This document shows positions 27,781-36,247 of a DNA stretch of 64,000 nucleotides, piece by piece (position 1 is the first letter of the stretch; each line of letters starts with the position of its first letter). Both the position numbers and the translations under genes were made by a program. Below the pieces are notes generated by a model. The model made no database searches. It had not been told where the DNA came from and worked only from the letters and a program-made list of their open reading frames with translations. Source of the DNA: Hyphomicrobiales bacterium (GTDB lineage Bacteria > Pseudomonadota > Alphaproteobacteria > Rhizobiales > Beijerinckiaceae); the NCBI GenBank assembly GCA_028290285.1, contig JAQGKD010000096.1, forward strand, positions 1 through 64,000. Reading direction: 5' to 3'.

Positions 27781-28257
27781 ATGACCGCCGCGCAGGAACT
27801 ATCGGATCCCAACCTCTCGCTGGACCCCATGAGTGCGGCTTTCGCCTGTGCGCGCGAGGCGGCGGAGCTGGGCGAGGTGCCGGTGGGAGCCGTGATAGCG
27901 CGCAGCGGGCAGATCATCGCCCGTGCCGGGAATCGCACGCTGGTCGACAAGGACCCCACGGCCCACGCCGAGATGCTGGCCATCCGCGAGGCCGCGCGCG
28001 TGCTTGGCTCCGAACGGCTGATCGGCTGCGATCTCTACGTGACGCTCGAACCCTGCGCCATGTGCGCGGGCGCAATCTCCTTCGGCCGCCTGCGCCGCGT
28101 CTATTTCGCCGCGCCCGATCCGAAGGGAGGAGCGGTGGAACACGGGCCGCGATTCTTCGCGCAGGCGACCTGCCACCATGCGCCGGAGGTTTACGGGGGC
28201 CTGCGCGAAAGCGAGGCGGCGGAGCTGCTGCGCGGGTTTTTCAGGGAGCGGCGGTGA
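27781..28257 (+). CDS. tadA: tRNA-specific adenosine deaminase
   Basis: This 158-residue cytidine-deaminase-fold enzyme makes inosine 34 in tRNA-Arg. The zinc and proton-shuttle motifs are intact: TAHAEMLAI (HAE) and LEPCAMCAGAI (PCxxC). The segments VPVGAVI and FGRLRRVYFAAPDPKGGA are typical. It is divergent from rluB with 44 bases between the starts. The frame remains open far upstream, but that part lies antisense inside rluB and is not expected to be coding. Confidence 0.95.
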   Translation: MTAAQELSDPNLSLDPMSAAFACAREAAELGEVPVGAVIARSGQIIARAGNRTLVDKDPTAHAEMLAIREAARVLGSERLIGCDLYVTLEPCAMCAGAISFGRLRRVYFAAPDPKGGAVEHGPRFFAQATCHHAPEVYGGLRESEAAELLRGFFRERR

Positions 28258-28277
28258 GCTCGGCAGTCCGCGAGTGT

Positions 28278-28610
28278 TCAAAGATACTTTGCATCGTCGC
28301 CGACAAGGTCGGGACGGAAGTTCGGCGGCACTGGAATTCCGTAACCCGGCGCTTGTTCATCAAAAACGAGGCGCCCGTCTCTGTGATAATGGCTCGCGTA
28401 AAGCTCGGCGCCGAGAAGCTGAAGCGCACAAACGAGCGCCTGCATCGAATCCGCGCCGCCGACCTTCAAGATACGTTCGCCCTCGGGCCAGCCAATTGAA
28501 AAGCTGCAGAACCAGGAGGCTCCGTCCAGGACAGGCGCAGTCAGTGCGACTTTGATCCCCTTGATTGAAGAGGTCTCTTTCAATGAAAGAAGTCGTTCTG
28601 CGATAAGCAT
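28278..28610 (-). CDS. Small conserved protein, DUF6968-like
   Basis: This 110-residue cytoplasmic protein has the pattern I recall for DUF6968: AERLLSLKETSS opening, YC-like WFCSFSIGWPEGE, then VGGADSMQALVCALQLLGAELYAS and a C-terminal GIPVPPNF. Function unknown. It starts at ATG 28608-28610 and ends 20 bases from the convergent tadA. Its base composition is less GC-rich than its neighbours, which may hint at transfer. Confidence 0.65.
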   Translation of the reverse strand: MLIAERLLSLKETSSIKGIKVALTAPVLDGASWFCSFSIGWPEGERILKVGGADSMQALVCALQLLGAELYASHYHRDGRLVFDEQAPGYGIPVPPNFRPDLVGDDAKYL

Positions 28611-28745
28611 GAAAGCCCCATATAAGGAAAGAACGGGATAGGTTCGGCCCGCCAGGGAGGGGGCGCGCTTAAGAACTCAAACGATAAATGCCGCACTGTC
28701 CGAGAGTCTTTTCATTTCGCGTCGCCGATCGCCTAGCAGACCCAC

Positions 28746-29735
28746 TCACGCCGCCTTCGTCGCCTGCGGCCTGTACGCCGTATCCAGTGTGATCGACCCG
28801 CCCACCACGCGGGACACGCAGGCGCAGATCTTCTCGTTGTGCTCCTTCTCGTGATCGCTCAGGAAGACGTCGCGATGGTCGATCTGGCCCTCGACCTCCA
28901 GCACGTCGAGCGCACAAAGCCCGCATTCTCCCCGCCGGCAGTCGGCCATCACATCGACGCCGGCTGCTTCCAGCGTGTCGAGAAGCGAACGATCCACGGG
29001 CACTTCGAGGTCTATGCCCAGACGCGGGATCTTCACGCGGAACGGCTCGGGCGCGAACAGGCCGCCGCTGGCGAAGGTCTCGAAGCGCAGATCCGCGAGC
29101 GGCCGCTCAGCCTTTGCCCAGGCCGCACGCGCCGCGTCCAGCATCCGCAGGGGGCCGCAGAGATAGAGCTGCGCAGCGGGTGCGAGTGCTGCGATCTCGC
29201 CGGCCAAATCGAGGCGGTGGCCCTCGTCCGAAATGCGGGTCTCGATGCGCGCGCCGTAAAGCCCCTGCAAATGGTCGAGAAAAGCCGCATCGGGCCTGCT
29301 GCGGCACGCATAGATCATGCGCCAGTTCGCGTGTGCGCGCTCCAATGCTGCGACCATGGACACGATGGGCGTGATGCCGATTCCGCCTGCAATCAGCAGA
29401 TATTCGGGACGTCCGAATTCCAGCGCGAAGAGATTATGCGGCTCCGTGATCGAAAGACGCGCACCCACGGGAAGCGACCACATGTAGCGCGAGCCGCCCC
29501 GGCTGTCCTCGTGGCTCTTGACGGCGATGCGATAGCACGTGCCATCGCCCGCGCCGACGAGCGAATAGGACCGGTGATCGGGGCGTCCCTCGATCATCAC
29601 CTCGACATTGAGGTGCGAGCCCGGCGCATAGGGACGTGCTCCCTCGACAGGCAAAATGGTGAATTCGCGGATGCCGTTCGCGACATCGCGGATCGCTCCG
29701 ATCTTCGCTTCGCTCCACGTCATGGCGTAACGCAT
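28746..29735 (-). CDS. Oxidoreductase component of a Rieske oxygenase (VanB/PDR type)
   Basis: This 329-residue electron-transfer protein passes electrons from NAD(P)H to a Rieske oxygenase. Order: flavin-binding domain (RSYSLV, about residues 55-60), NAD domain with IAGGIGITPIVSM, and a C-terminal plant-type [2Fe-2S] ferredoxin with cysteines in DCRRGECGLCALDV plus a last Cys in EKICACVSRV. This domain order is that of phthalate dioxygenase reductase and vanillate demethylase reductase. Its partner is the oxygenase at 30503-31597. The FCD regulator gene lies between them, and 13 bases separate it from this gene. Confidence 0.9.
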   Translation of the reverse strand: MRYAMTWSEAKIGAIRDVANGIREFTILPVEGARPYAPGSHLNVEVMIEGRPDHRSYSLVGAGDGTCYRIAVKSHEDSRGGSRYMWSLPVGARLSITEPHNLFALEFGRPEYLLIAGGIGITPIVSMVAALERAHANWRMIYACRSRPDAAFLDHLQGLYGARIETRISDEGHRLDLAGEIAALAPAAQLYLCGPLRMLDAARAAWAKAERPLADLRFETFASGGLFAPEPFRVKIPRLGIDLEVPVDRSLLDTLEAAGVDVMADCRRGECGLCALDVLEVEGQIDHRDVFLSDHEKEHNEKICACVSRVVGGSITLDTAYRPQATKAA

Positions 29736-29748
29736 GAATGTCTCCTGT

Positions 29749-30501
29749 TCAGCGCCCGCGTCGGATCAGCGCCGAGCCGGCGACGAGGTCGAGCGTCGTC
29801 TGGTTTTCCAAGGCGAGTTGCAGGTTGCGCCGCGCGAGGCGTGCATGTTCGCGCATGATCGCGTCGGCGCGCTCGCCCTCGCGATTGGCGATGGCCTCCA
29901 CCACGCAGCGATGCTGGTCCTGCGCGACGATAAGGATCGTGCGCGCCTGCGGCAGGGCCGATTGCGCCATCACGAAGCCGGACGGCGAGGCGAAGGGCAG
30001 GGCGCCTGCGCGCTCGGCCTGCCGGATCATCACGGGGCTTCCCGAGAGGTCATGCAGGGCAGCATGGAAACGCGCATTCAGCCGCACATAGTCAGAGAAA
30101 TGATCGAGGCTCAGTTCCATCGCGTCGATCAGCTCGTCGATCTCCGCGAGACAGTCCCGCACGTCTGTCAGCGCGGCATCCGACACGCCCCGCTCGGCGG
30201 CCGCGCGCGCGACCAGCCCTTCCATCGCGCCGCGCACCTCGATGGCGTCGAAAATGTCGGCCTCCGTAAAGGCTTTCACGGAAAAGCCGCCGGACGGAAT
30301 GGGCTCGATCAGCCCTTCCTCTTCCAGCCGTACCAGCGCCATGCGCACCGGGGTGCGCGACACTCCCGTGCGTTCCACCATCGAGAGTTCGGAGATGCGC
30401 TCGCCGGGCGCAAGCGTGCCTGAAAGGATGAGGTCCCGCAGACTGAGCAGGGCCCTGACGGTCTGCGAGACCGAACGGTCCGGATCGCTTTCGCGCGTCA
30501 T
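29749..30501 (-). CDS. GntR-family regulator with FCD domain (VanR-like)
   Basis: This 250-residue transcription factor has an N-terminal winged helix (LRDLILSGTLAPGERISELS, then RTGVSRTPVRMALVRLEEEGLI) and a C-terminal all-helical FCD ligand domain with the metal-binding pattern (Asp in HFSDYVRLNARFHAAL, His, and later EHARLARRN). The ATG at 30499-30501 lies one base after the oxygenase stop, so the oxygenase, regulator and reductase are cotranscribed. FCD regulators usually repress and are released by a small acid; here the two TGTATACA palindromes upstream of the operon are plausible operators. Confidence 0.9.
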   Translation of the reverse strand: MTRESDPDRSVSQTVRALLSLRDLILSGTLAPGERISELSMVERTGVSRTPVRMALVRLEEEGLIEPIPSGGFSVKAFTEADIFDAIEVRGAMEGLVARAAAERGVSDAALTDVRDCLAEIDELIDAMELSLDHFSDYVRLNARFHAALHDLSGSPVMIRQAERAGALPFASPSGFVMAQSALPQARTILIVAQDQHRCVVEAIANREGERADAIMREHARLARRNLQLALENQTTLDLVAGSALIRRGR

Positions 30502-30502
30502 C

Positions 30503-31597
30503 TTATTCCGCCGCTTGCTGCTGGCGCGGCCGCTCGGCATCGATCATGCGATCGATGAGGCGGCGCGCCCAGAGGGCGCCGGAATCGATGTTGATATTGT
30601 AGAAGACGCGCCCGGGATTTTCATTGATGGCGCGCTGCTGCGCTTCGAGCACGATCTCGTCCTCGTGGAAAATGCCCGACACGCCTTCGCGCAATTGATG
30701 CGTGATGCGCTGTTCCTCGATTTTGTAGTTGCGGCAGAACGCCCAGAAATAATGGCAGGTCGTTTCCGTCTCCGGCGTCACGGTGTTGAGCACGAAGCCG
30801 TTGACGCCCTGCGAGCGGTCGCCTTCCGGCGCGCCGGTTCCTGTGGGCGCCACGCCGACATCGATCGCGATGGTGCAGGGCGCCTCGAAAGTGATGATCT
30901 GCCAGCGATCGACGTGACCCGGCTTGCCGAGCTGCCCGGCCCAGAAGGGCGGCGCAACGATGTCGCGCATCCAGCGTGACACGGTCGCGGTTTTATCGCT
31001 GTAGGTCGTCTGAAACGGCGCTTCGGCCACCGCACGGTCGCCGATGCTCGATCCATGGACGAAAGTTTCGTGGGTGAGATCCATGAGGTTGTCGAGCACG
31101 AGCCGATAATCGCATTTGACATGGATGGTCTTGCCGTCGCCCGCCCAGGCCGGATCGTGGTTCCAGTGCAGGTCTGGCACGAGCGCGGGGTCGGCGAGCG
31201 CCGGGTCGCCCATCCACAGCCAGATGTAGCGGTGCTTCTCGACGACCGGATAGGAGCGCACGCAGGCGGAGGGGTTGATCGTCTCCTGCGAGGGCATGTG
31301 CGTGCAGCGCCCCTGCGAATTATAAGTGAGGCCGTGGTAGCCGCAGATCACCTCGTCGCCCTCGAGGCGTCCGAGCGAGAGCGGCACGAGGCGATGCCAG
31401 CAGGCATCCTCCAGCGCGGCCACTACCCCATCCTTGCGGCGATACATCACGACCTTGCGGTTGCAGATCGTGCGCGCCAGCAGTTCGTGCTTCACGTCCA
31501 CGTCCCATGCAGCCGCGTACCAGGCGTTCATGGGAAAGGACGGGCGATTCGGATCGGCGAGCATCTGCCCGGCCGGATGATCCTGACGTGTCGTCAC
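30503..31597 (-). CDS. Rieske non-heme iron oxygenase, vanillate-demethylase-like
   Basis: This 364-residue oxygenase subunit has an N-terminal Rieske domain with the [2Fe-2S] ligands Cys-x-His in DACWHRLVPLSLG and Cys-x2-His in VICGYHGLTY. The catalytic domain has the mononuclear iron pattern in NLMDLTHETFVHGSS, as in VanA. It would O-demethylate or hydroxylate an aromatic carboxylate, but the substrate is not determined by the sequence. It starts at GTG 31595-31597 with AGGAG 7 bases upstream. The regulator and reductase follow in the same operon. Confidence 0.9.
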   Translation of the reverse strand: MTTRQDHPAGQMLADPNRPSFPMNAWYAAAWDVDVKHELLARTICNRKVVMYRRKDGVVAALEDACWHRLVPLSLGRLEGDEVICGYHGLTYNSQGRCTHMPSQETINPSACVRSYPVVEKHRYIWLWMGDPALADPALVPDLHWNHDPAWAGDGKTIHVKCDYRLVLDNLMDLTHETFVHGSSIGDRAVAEAPFQTTYSDKTATVSRWMRDIVAPPFWAGQLGKPGHVDRWQIITFEAPCTIAIDVGVAPTGTGAPEGDRSQGVNGFVLNTVTPETETTCHYFWAFCRNYKIEEQRITHQLREGVSGIFHEDEIVLEAQQRAINENPGRVFYNINIDSGALWARRLIDRMIDAERPRQQQAAE

Positions 31598-31619
31598 GGG
31601 GCGTCTCCTGTGGCTTTCT

Positions 31620-31627
31620 TGTATACA
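31620..31627. promoter_or_regulatory. Operator-like palindrome TGTATACA, site 1
   Basis: TGTATACA lies within TTGTATACAG. FCD-type GntR regulators commonly recognise palindromes of the form TNGTNNNACNA or TTGTATACAA. The site overlaps the predicted transcription start of the Rieske operon, which encodes such a regulator. Confidence 0.55.
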
Positions 31628-31630
31628 GGA

Positions 31631-31658
31631 ACCATATCCATGCGGCGTCGTGGGTCAA
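31631..31658 (-). promoter_or_regulatory. Candidate promoter of the Rieske oxygenase operon
   Basis: On the minus strand a -35 TTGACC (31653-31658) and a -10 TATGGT (31631-31636) are separated by 16 bases. The predicted start near 31624 falls in the centre of the palindrome at 31620-31627, the usual place for a repressor site. Confidence 0.5.
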
Positions 31659-31707
31659 GTGCCGCGCCATGAACGTAAGTGTGAGGGCCCGGCGTGGAGG
31701 GCTGCCT

Positions 31708-31715
31708 TGTATACA
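31708..31715. promoter_or_regulatory. Operator-like palindrome TGTATACA, site 2
   Basis: This second copy lies within TTGTATACAC, 88 bases from site 1 and 56 bases upstream of the patatin start codon. Its inner TATACA could also be a -10 element for the rightward genes, so a bound repressor would block it. Confidence 0.5.
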
Positions 31716-31771
31716 CCGCCGCCGCACGCATCGCCCCTGACGAAAGTCTTGGTTTGCTGTAAAGAAGCGCC

Positions 31772-32641
31772 ATGACCTCTGCCGTCCCGGTCTCCTCCCC
31801 CACGATTGCCCTCGCGCTCGGCGCGGGGGGCGCGCGCGGTCTCGCTCATATCGCCGTGCTCGAGGCGCTGGACGATCTGGGCCTACCGCCCATTGAGATC
31901 GCAGGCACGTCGATGGGTGCCATTCTCGGCGCAGCCTATGCCGCCGGCCTCACGGGTCGTGAAATTCGCGCGCATCTGCTGGGGCTGCTGCGCGACAGGG
32001 CAGGGGCAATGAGCCTGCTGCTGCGTGCCCGCGTCGGCCGGTTCAAGGACTTGTTCAGCGGCAGCTTCGCCAATCCCGTGCTGATCGACGGGGAGGCCTT
32101 TCTCGACCTGTTCTGGCCCAAGGTCGTGCCGGACCGCTTCGAGGAACTTAAAATGCCCTTCACGGCGGTTGCGACTGACTACGCGGGCCGCTGCGAGGCG
32201 GCCTTCAGCTCCGGCCCGCTGGCGCCTGCCGTCGCGGGTTCCATGGCCATTCCGGGCCTGGTCAAGCCGGTCGTGGCAAACGGGCGCATACTCGTCGATG
32301 GCGGCGCGGTCAATCCGCTGCCCTTTCGCGGACTGATCGCGCGTGCCGATATCGTCATCGCCTGCGACGTCACAGGCGGGCCGGTTGCCGATCGCACGGG
32401 CGCGCCCACGCCCTTCGAGGCCATGTTCGGCACCGCGCAGATCATGCAGAACGCGATCACGGCTGAAATGCTGAAAGTCAGCCAGCCTGACATCCTGCTC
32501 GCGCCCGCTGTTCAAAGCTTCCGCGTTCTCGATTTCTTCAAGGCGGCACAGATCCTGTCCGCATCCGAACCCATGCGCGACGAGATCAAGCGCCGGCTCG
32601 ACGCCATCATCGTCGCTCGCCAAACCATGGACATCGCATGA
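31772..32641 (+). CDS. Patatin-like phospholipase
   Basis: This 289-residue acyl hydrolase has a Ser-Asp dyad. The oxyanion loop is GAGGARGLAHIAVLEAL, the nucleophile Ser is in GTSMGAILGA (GxSxG) and the Asp in VDGGAVNPLP (DGG). It has no signal peptide, so it is likely cytoplasmic or membrane-associated, of the RssA/YlbK type. It is transcribed divergently from the Rieske operon from the same 174-base region and overlaps the next gene by 4 bases (ATGA). A role in hydrolysing a lipid or ester linked to the oxygenase pathway is inference. Confidence 0.9.
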   Translation: MTSAVPVSSPTIALALGAGGARGLAHIAVLEALDDLGLPPIEIAGTSMGAILGAAYAAGLTGREIRAHLLGLLRDRAGAMSLLLRARVGRFKDLFSGSFANPVLIDGEAFLDLFWPKVVPDRFEELKMPFTAVATDYAGRCEAAFSSGPLAPAVAGSMAIPGLVKPVVANGRILVDGGAVNPLPFRGLIARADIVIACDVTGGPVADRTGAPTPFEAMFGTAQIMQNAITAEMLKVSQPDILLAPAVQSFRVLDFFKAAQILSASEPMRDEIKRRLDAIIVARQTMDIA

Positions 32642-33801
32642 CAACCCGCATCTTCGCGCTGCTCGCCTGCCTGCTCGGCGCCTGCATCCCCGCGCTTGCG
32701 GCGGAGCCCTTTCGAGTAGGCCTCGTGCTCCCCCTGAGCGGGCCCTTCGCAGGCTCCATCGGGCGGCAGGTCGAGAATGGACTTCGTCTTTACCTGCAGG
32801 AGCATGGCGACGAGGTCACCGGTCGCAAGATCGAGATCGTGCTGCGCGACGATGCGGGCCAGCCGGACACGACGCGTCGCCTCGCGCAGGAGCTCGTCAC
32901 CAACGATCATGTCGATCTCCTTGCGGGCTTCGGCCTGACGCCGCTGGCGCTCGCCGCAGCACCCGTCGCAACGCGCGCGAAAGTGCCCATGATCGTCATG
33001 GCGGCGGCGACATCCATCATCACCGAGCAATCGCCCTTCATCCTGCGCACCAGTTTCACCATGGCGCAGAATGTCACCCCGCTCGCGCAATGGGCCGCGC
33101 GTAATGGCATCCGCCGCGTGGTCACGCTGGTCTCCGATTACGGCCCCGGACAGGACGCGGAAAAAGCTTTCGCTAGAGGATTTGAGGCCTCAGGCGGGCA
33201 GGTTCTGGCGAGCCTTCGCGCACCGCTCGCCAGCCCCGCCTTCGGACCCTATCTGCAACGCGCGCGCGATCTCGCACCCGATGCTGTCTTTCTCTTCGTG
33301 CCCAACGGGCAGGGTGCGGACCTGATGAAGAGTGTCGCCGAGCGTGGTTTCGCGGACGCAGGCATCAAGGTGATCGCAACGGGGGACGTCGTCGACGACC
33401 TAACGCTGAACGACATGGGCGAGCCGGTGGTCGGCATGATCACCTCGCATCATTATTCCGCCGCCCACGACTCGCCGGAAAACCGCGCCTATCGGGAAGC
33501 CTTCATGAAAGCCAATGGCATACGCCCCAACCTGATGGCGATCGGCGGCTACGATGGCATGCACCTTATCTTCGAAGCCTTGCGCGCGACCGGGGGCAAG
33601 GGCGCGGGCGAAGCTCTGGTCGAGGCCATGAAGGGCCGCTCATGGCTCAGCCCGCGCGGCGCCGTCAGCATCGACCCCGCGACGCGCGACATCGTGCAGA
33701 ACGTCTACATCCGCAAGGTCGAGCGGAAGGACGGCGAATTGTGGAACATCGAGTTCGAGACTGTTCCCTCCGTCCGCGATCCCGGGAAGACCGCGAACTA
33801 G
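32638..33801 (+). CDS. Periplasmic ABC substrate-binding protein, branched-chain amino acid (LivK-like) type
   Basis: This 387-residue type I periplasmic binding protein has a signal peptide (cleavage near ALAAEP) followed by FRVGLVLPLSGPFAGSIGRQVENG, the family opening, and the central DLLAGFGLTPLALAAAPVA and FILRTSFTMAQNV segments. Family members bind branched-chain amino acids, amides or aromatic acids such as benzoates. No permease or ATPase accompanies it. Its coupling to the patatin gene and closeness to a Rieske oxygenase suggest an aromatic or ester ligand, but this is inference. Its stop shares a CTAG with the convergent LuxR gene. Confidence 0.88.
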   Translation: MTTRIFALLACLLGACIPALAAEPFRVGLVLPLSGPFAGSIGRQVENGLRLYLQEHGDEVTGRKIEIVLRDDAGQPDTTRRLAQELVTNDHVDLLAGFGLTPLALAAAPVATRAKVPMIVMAAATSIITEQSPFILRTSFTMAQNVTPLAQWAARNGIRRVVTLVSDYGPGQDAEKAFARGFEASGGQVLASLRAPLASPAFGPYLQRARDLAPDAVFLFVPNGQGADLMKSVAERGFADAGIKVIATGDVVDDLTLNDMGEPVVGMITSHHYSAAHDSPENRAYREAFMKANGIRPNLMAIGGYDGMHLIFEALRATGGKGAGEALVEAMKGRSWLSPRGAVSIDPATRDIVQNVYIRKVERKDGELWNIEFETVPSVRDPGKTAN

Positions 33802-34562
33802 ACTGCGCTCCGGATTGGCGCGTCCTCGAAATCCACGAGGCCGAGTTCCGCCGCCAGCACGGCGGCGTGGGTGGTGTTCGTCACTCCCAGTTTAGTGCGG
33901 GCGCGGCTGAGATAGAAATTCACCGTCTGCTCGGAAATACCGAGCAAGTGCGCGATTTGCTTCACCTTCTTGCCTTCGGCCGCAAGCGAGATGCAGGCCC
34001 GTTCGCGCGTGCTCAGCACGTCCGGTGTTCCCAGCTCTGGGCACAGCTCCACGAGCTTCTGGTGAATGTAGATGGCGATGAGCTGGACGCAGGCCGACAG
34101 GCTCAGCTTGCGGGACTTCCATTGGTCCTCGGGCATGTCGAAATTGACGTAGAAAATCCCGAAATTGCGCCCGTGTCCGCGCGCCGCGCAGGACAGGCCG
34201 GTCCGCGTCAGCCCCATGGCGAGCGCGGAGCGCACATCGGGATGGTCCATGCCCAGTTCCTCGGACACCTCCAGCCAGTCCACAGGCACCAGCTCGCTGA
34301 TGCTGCGGTGAGCAACCTTGTGACGGCGCACTGATGCGCTGGAGCCGAACATCGCGTGAAATTCCGGCGGGAACGTCGTCGCACACCAGTCCACGGGACG
34401 GTCGTATTCCAGCCCGCGCCAATAGGTGAAGCCGAGAAACCTCACGCCATCGAACGTCGCCATTCGCTGAATGAGGCGGGCGAGCTGATCCCGGTTGCGC
34501 ACATGAGTGAGCGCAGCAACGGTCAGGCGAAGGGCTTCTGCGTCTTCGATGATGGAGCTCAT
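33798..34562 (-). CDS. LuxR-family regulator with autoinducer-binding-like domain
   Basis: This 254-residue transcription factor has an N-terminal autoinducer-binding-like domain (about 15-165) and a C-terminal LuxR helix-turn-helix (about 185-250) with LSTRERACISLAAEGKKVKQIA and the recognition helix SEQTVNFYLSRARTKLG. Key ligand residues of TraR/LuxR are only partly kept: the Trp, Tyr and the late Gly are present, but the Asp-Pro pair appears replaced. No luxI synthase is in the window, so it is a LuxR solo. The ATG at 34562 has GAGGA upstream; a GTG at 34574 overlaps the stop of the small ORF upstream. Confidence 0.88.
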   Translation of the reverse strand: MSSIIEDAEALRLTVAALTHVRNRDQLARLIQRMATFDGVRFLGFTYWRGLEYDRPVDWCATTFPPEFHAMFGSSASVRRHKVAHRSISELVPVDWLEVSEELGMDHPDVRSALAMGLTRTGLSCAARGHGRNFGIFYVNFDMPEDQWKSRKLSLSACVQLIAIYIHQKLVELCPELGTPDVLSTRERACISLAAEGKKVKQIAHLLGISEQTVNFYLSRARTKLGVTNTTHAAVLAAELGLVDFEDAPIRSAV

Positions 34563-34570
34563 GTCCGTCC

Positions 34571-34762
34571 TCACGTCGGCTCACCGGCCAAGAGAGTCGT
34601 ACGATTCGCGCAGTTGGAAAAGCAGTAGTTTGATTGTGAAACGACGTTCGCATCAGTACGGCAAATCAGCTTTTTGACCGCGACAGGTCGCGAGATCCGA
34701 TCAGCAATATCCGCACCGAGATCGACCGAGTAAATCTCGAAATCGGTCTTATACAAAAACAT
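34571..34762 (-). CDS. Small ORF coupled to the LuxR gene, unknown
   Basis: This 63-residue ORF is not recognised. It begins at ATG 34760-34762 with a strong GGAGG 9 bases upstream, which is itself part of a 7-bp hairpin. Its TGA overlaps the GTG at 34574 and lies 8 bases before the ATG of the LuxR gene, suggesting translational coupling. The predicted peptide is mixed, has three cysteines near the end and no clear transmembrane segment. It could be a leader peptide, a small protein or untranslated leader. The region is AT-richer than its surroundings. Confidence 0.4.
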   Translation of the reverse strand: MFLYKTDFEIYSVDLGADIADRISRPVAVKKLICRTDANVVSQSNYCFSNCANRTTLLAGEPT

Positions 34763-34867
34763 GAAGTCTCTCCTCCAAGGAGAGATTATTCGATTTCAGC
34801 TACCACCCGCAATTGAACGAAACTTGGTAGTAGTAAACTCTACACAGATATCCATTTTGTAAACGCT
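34763..34867. other. AT-rich gap between purD and the small ORF
   Basis: Besides the hairpin this 105-base stretch holds a possible minus-strand promoter (TTGCGG, 17 bases, ATAATC). No further gene is seen. Confidence 0.4.
34767..34785 (-). promoter_or_regulatory. Hairpin covering the small ORF's ribosome binding site
   Basis: On the minus strand TCTCTCC and GGAGAGA pair as a perfect 7-bp stem with a 5-base loop TTGGA. The ribosome binding site GGAGG lies in the loop and 3' arm, so folding would hide it. A possible -10 (ATAATC, 34784-34789) overlaps the 5' arm, so the arm may or may not be transcribed. Confidence 0.45.
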
Positions 34868-36136
34868 TTATTCGTTTGCCGCGCGCCAACCGATATCGCG
34901 ACGATAAAAGCCGCCCTGCCAGTCAATGAGCGCGATTGCGGCATAAGCGCGATTGCGCGCTTCCGTAACTGTCCTGCCGAGCCCTGTGACATTGAGAACA
35001 CGGCCGCCGTTGGCCACGAGATCGGCACCGACACGCTTGGTGCCGGCATGGAAGACGATCACACCCTCCAACGCCTCCGCCTTCTCTATATCCTTGATGA
35101 TGCTGCCTTTTTCAGGTGCTTCGGGATATCCGCGGGCCGCGTGCACGACGGTCAGCGCGCTCGTCTGGGATAGATGCACAGGTCCTACTGGCAGGTTTCC
35201 CTTCGCGCAGGCGAGGAGCAGGGCCAGCAAGTCGTCCTCCAGGCGCGGCAGCATCACCTGCGTCTCCGGATCACCAAATCGTGCGTTGAACTCGATGAGC
35301 TTGGGGCCGTCGCGACCGATCATCAGCCCCGCGAACAGCACGCCCTTATATCTGGCACCGCGCGCGTTCATGCCCCGCATGGTGGGCTCGATGATCTCCG
35401 CCATCACCCGCTCGGTCATCTCAGGCGTCATGATCGGTGCCGGGGAATAGGCGCCCATGCCGCCGGTATTGGGTCCCGTATCGCCGTCGCCCACGCGTTT
35501 GTGGTCCTGCGCCGAGGCGAAGGCCAGCGCCCTGTCGCCATCGCAAAGAGCGAAGAACGAGGCTTCCTCGCCTTCCAGGAAATCTTCAATGACGATTTCC
35601 GCGCCGGCCTGACCGAACGCGCCGGAAAAGATGGTCTCCACTGCTTGCCGCGCCTCGGCGTCGCTCATTGCGACGATGACGCCCTTGCCTGCGGCGAGTC
35701 CGTCCGCCTTGACGACGATGGGGGCGGGATGGCGCGCCAGATAAGCGAGCGCGGAGGCTTTGTCGGTAAAGCGCCCATAGGCCGCTGTCGGAATGTTGAA
35801 ATCGCGCGCCAGATCCTTTGTGAAGCCCTTGGAGCCCTCCAGTTGCGCGGCGGCTCTGCTCGGCCCGAAGGCGTCGATACCGGCGGCCTCGAGATCGTCG
35901 ACCAGGCCAGCGACCAGCGGCGCTTCCGGTCCGATCACGACGAACTCGATTTTCATGAGCCGGCAGAAGGCGATCACGGCCGCATGGTCGGCTGTGTCCA
36001 CCACCACGCATTCGGCAATGGCGGCGATCCCGGGATTTCCGGGAGCCACGAACAGCTTGTCGAGCAGGGGGCTCTTCGAGAGGGTGAGAGCGAGTGCATG
36101 CTCGCGACCGCCCGAGCCGATGAGGAGGACGTTCAT
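34868..36136 (-). CDS. purD: Phosphoribosylamine-glycine ligase
   Basis: This 422-residue ATP-grasp enzyme of de novo purine synthesis (GAR synthetase) begins [15 protein letters not shown], the classic opening. It carries APGNPGIA, the ATP-grasp segment [15 protein letters not shown], and the metal site [15 protein letters not shown]. The start ATG 36134-36136 has GAGG upstream. The frame stays open to 37330, but that stretch is antisense to xseA and is not coding. xseA diverges 111 bases away. Confidence 0.96.
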   Translation of the reverse strand: MNVLLIGSGGREHALALTLSKSPLLDKLFVAPGNPGIAAIAECVVVDTADHAAVIAFCRLMKIEFVVIGPEAPLVAGLVDDLEAAGIDAFGPSRAAAQLEGSKGFTKDLARDFNIPTAAYGRFTDKASALAYLARHPAPIVVKADGLAAGKGVIVAMSDAEARQAVETIFSGAFGQAGAEIVIEDFLEGEEASFFALCDGDRALAFASAQDHKRVGDGDTGPNTGGMGAYSPAPIMTPEMTERVMAEIIEPTMRGMNARGARYKGVLFAGLMIGRDGPKLIEFNARFGDPETQVMLPRLEDDLLALLLACAKGNLPVGPVHLSQTSALTVVHAARGYPEAPEKGSIIKDIEKAEALEGVIVFHAGTKRVGADLVANGGRVLNVTGLGRTVTEARNRAYAAIALIDWQGGFYRRDIGWRAANE

Positions 36137-36247
36137 GGGGCCTCGTGCCGGTGGATGAGGAAATAGCTTCCCCTCTTTAGGGGAGAGTGCCCGCAGGTTC
36201 AACGCCGCCCCTCGCCAGACGCCATTCGATGGGGCATATCTGGTGCC

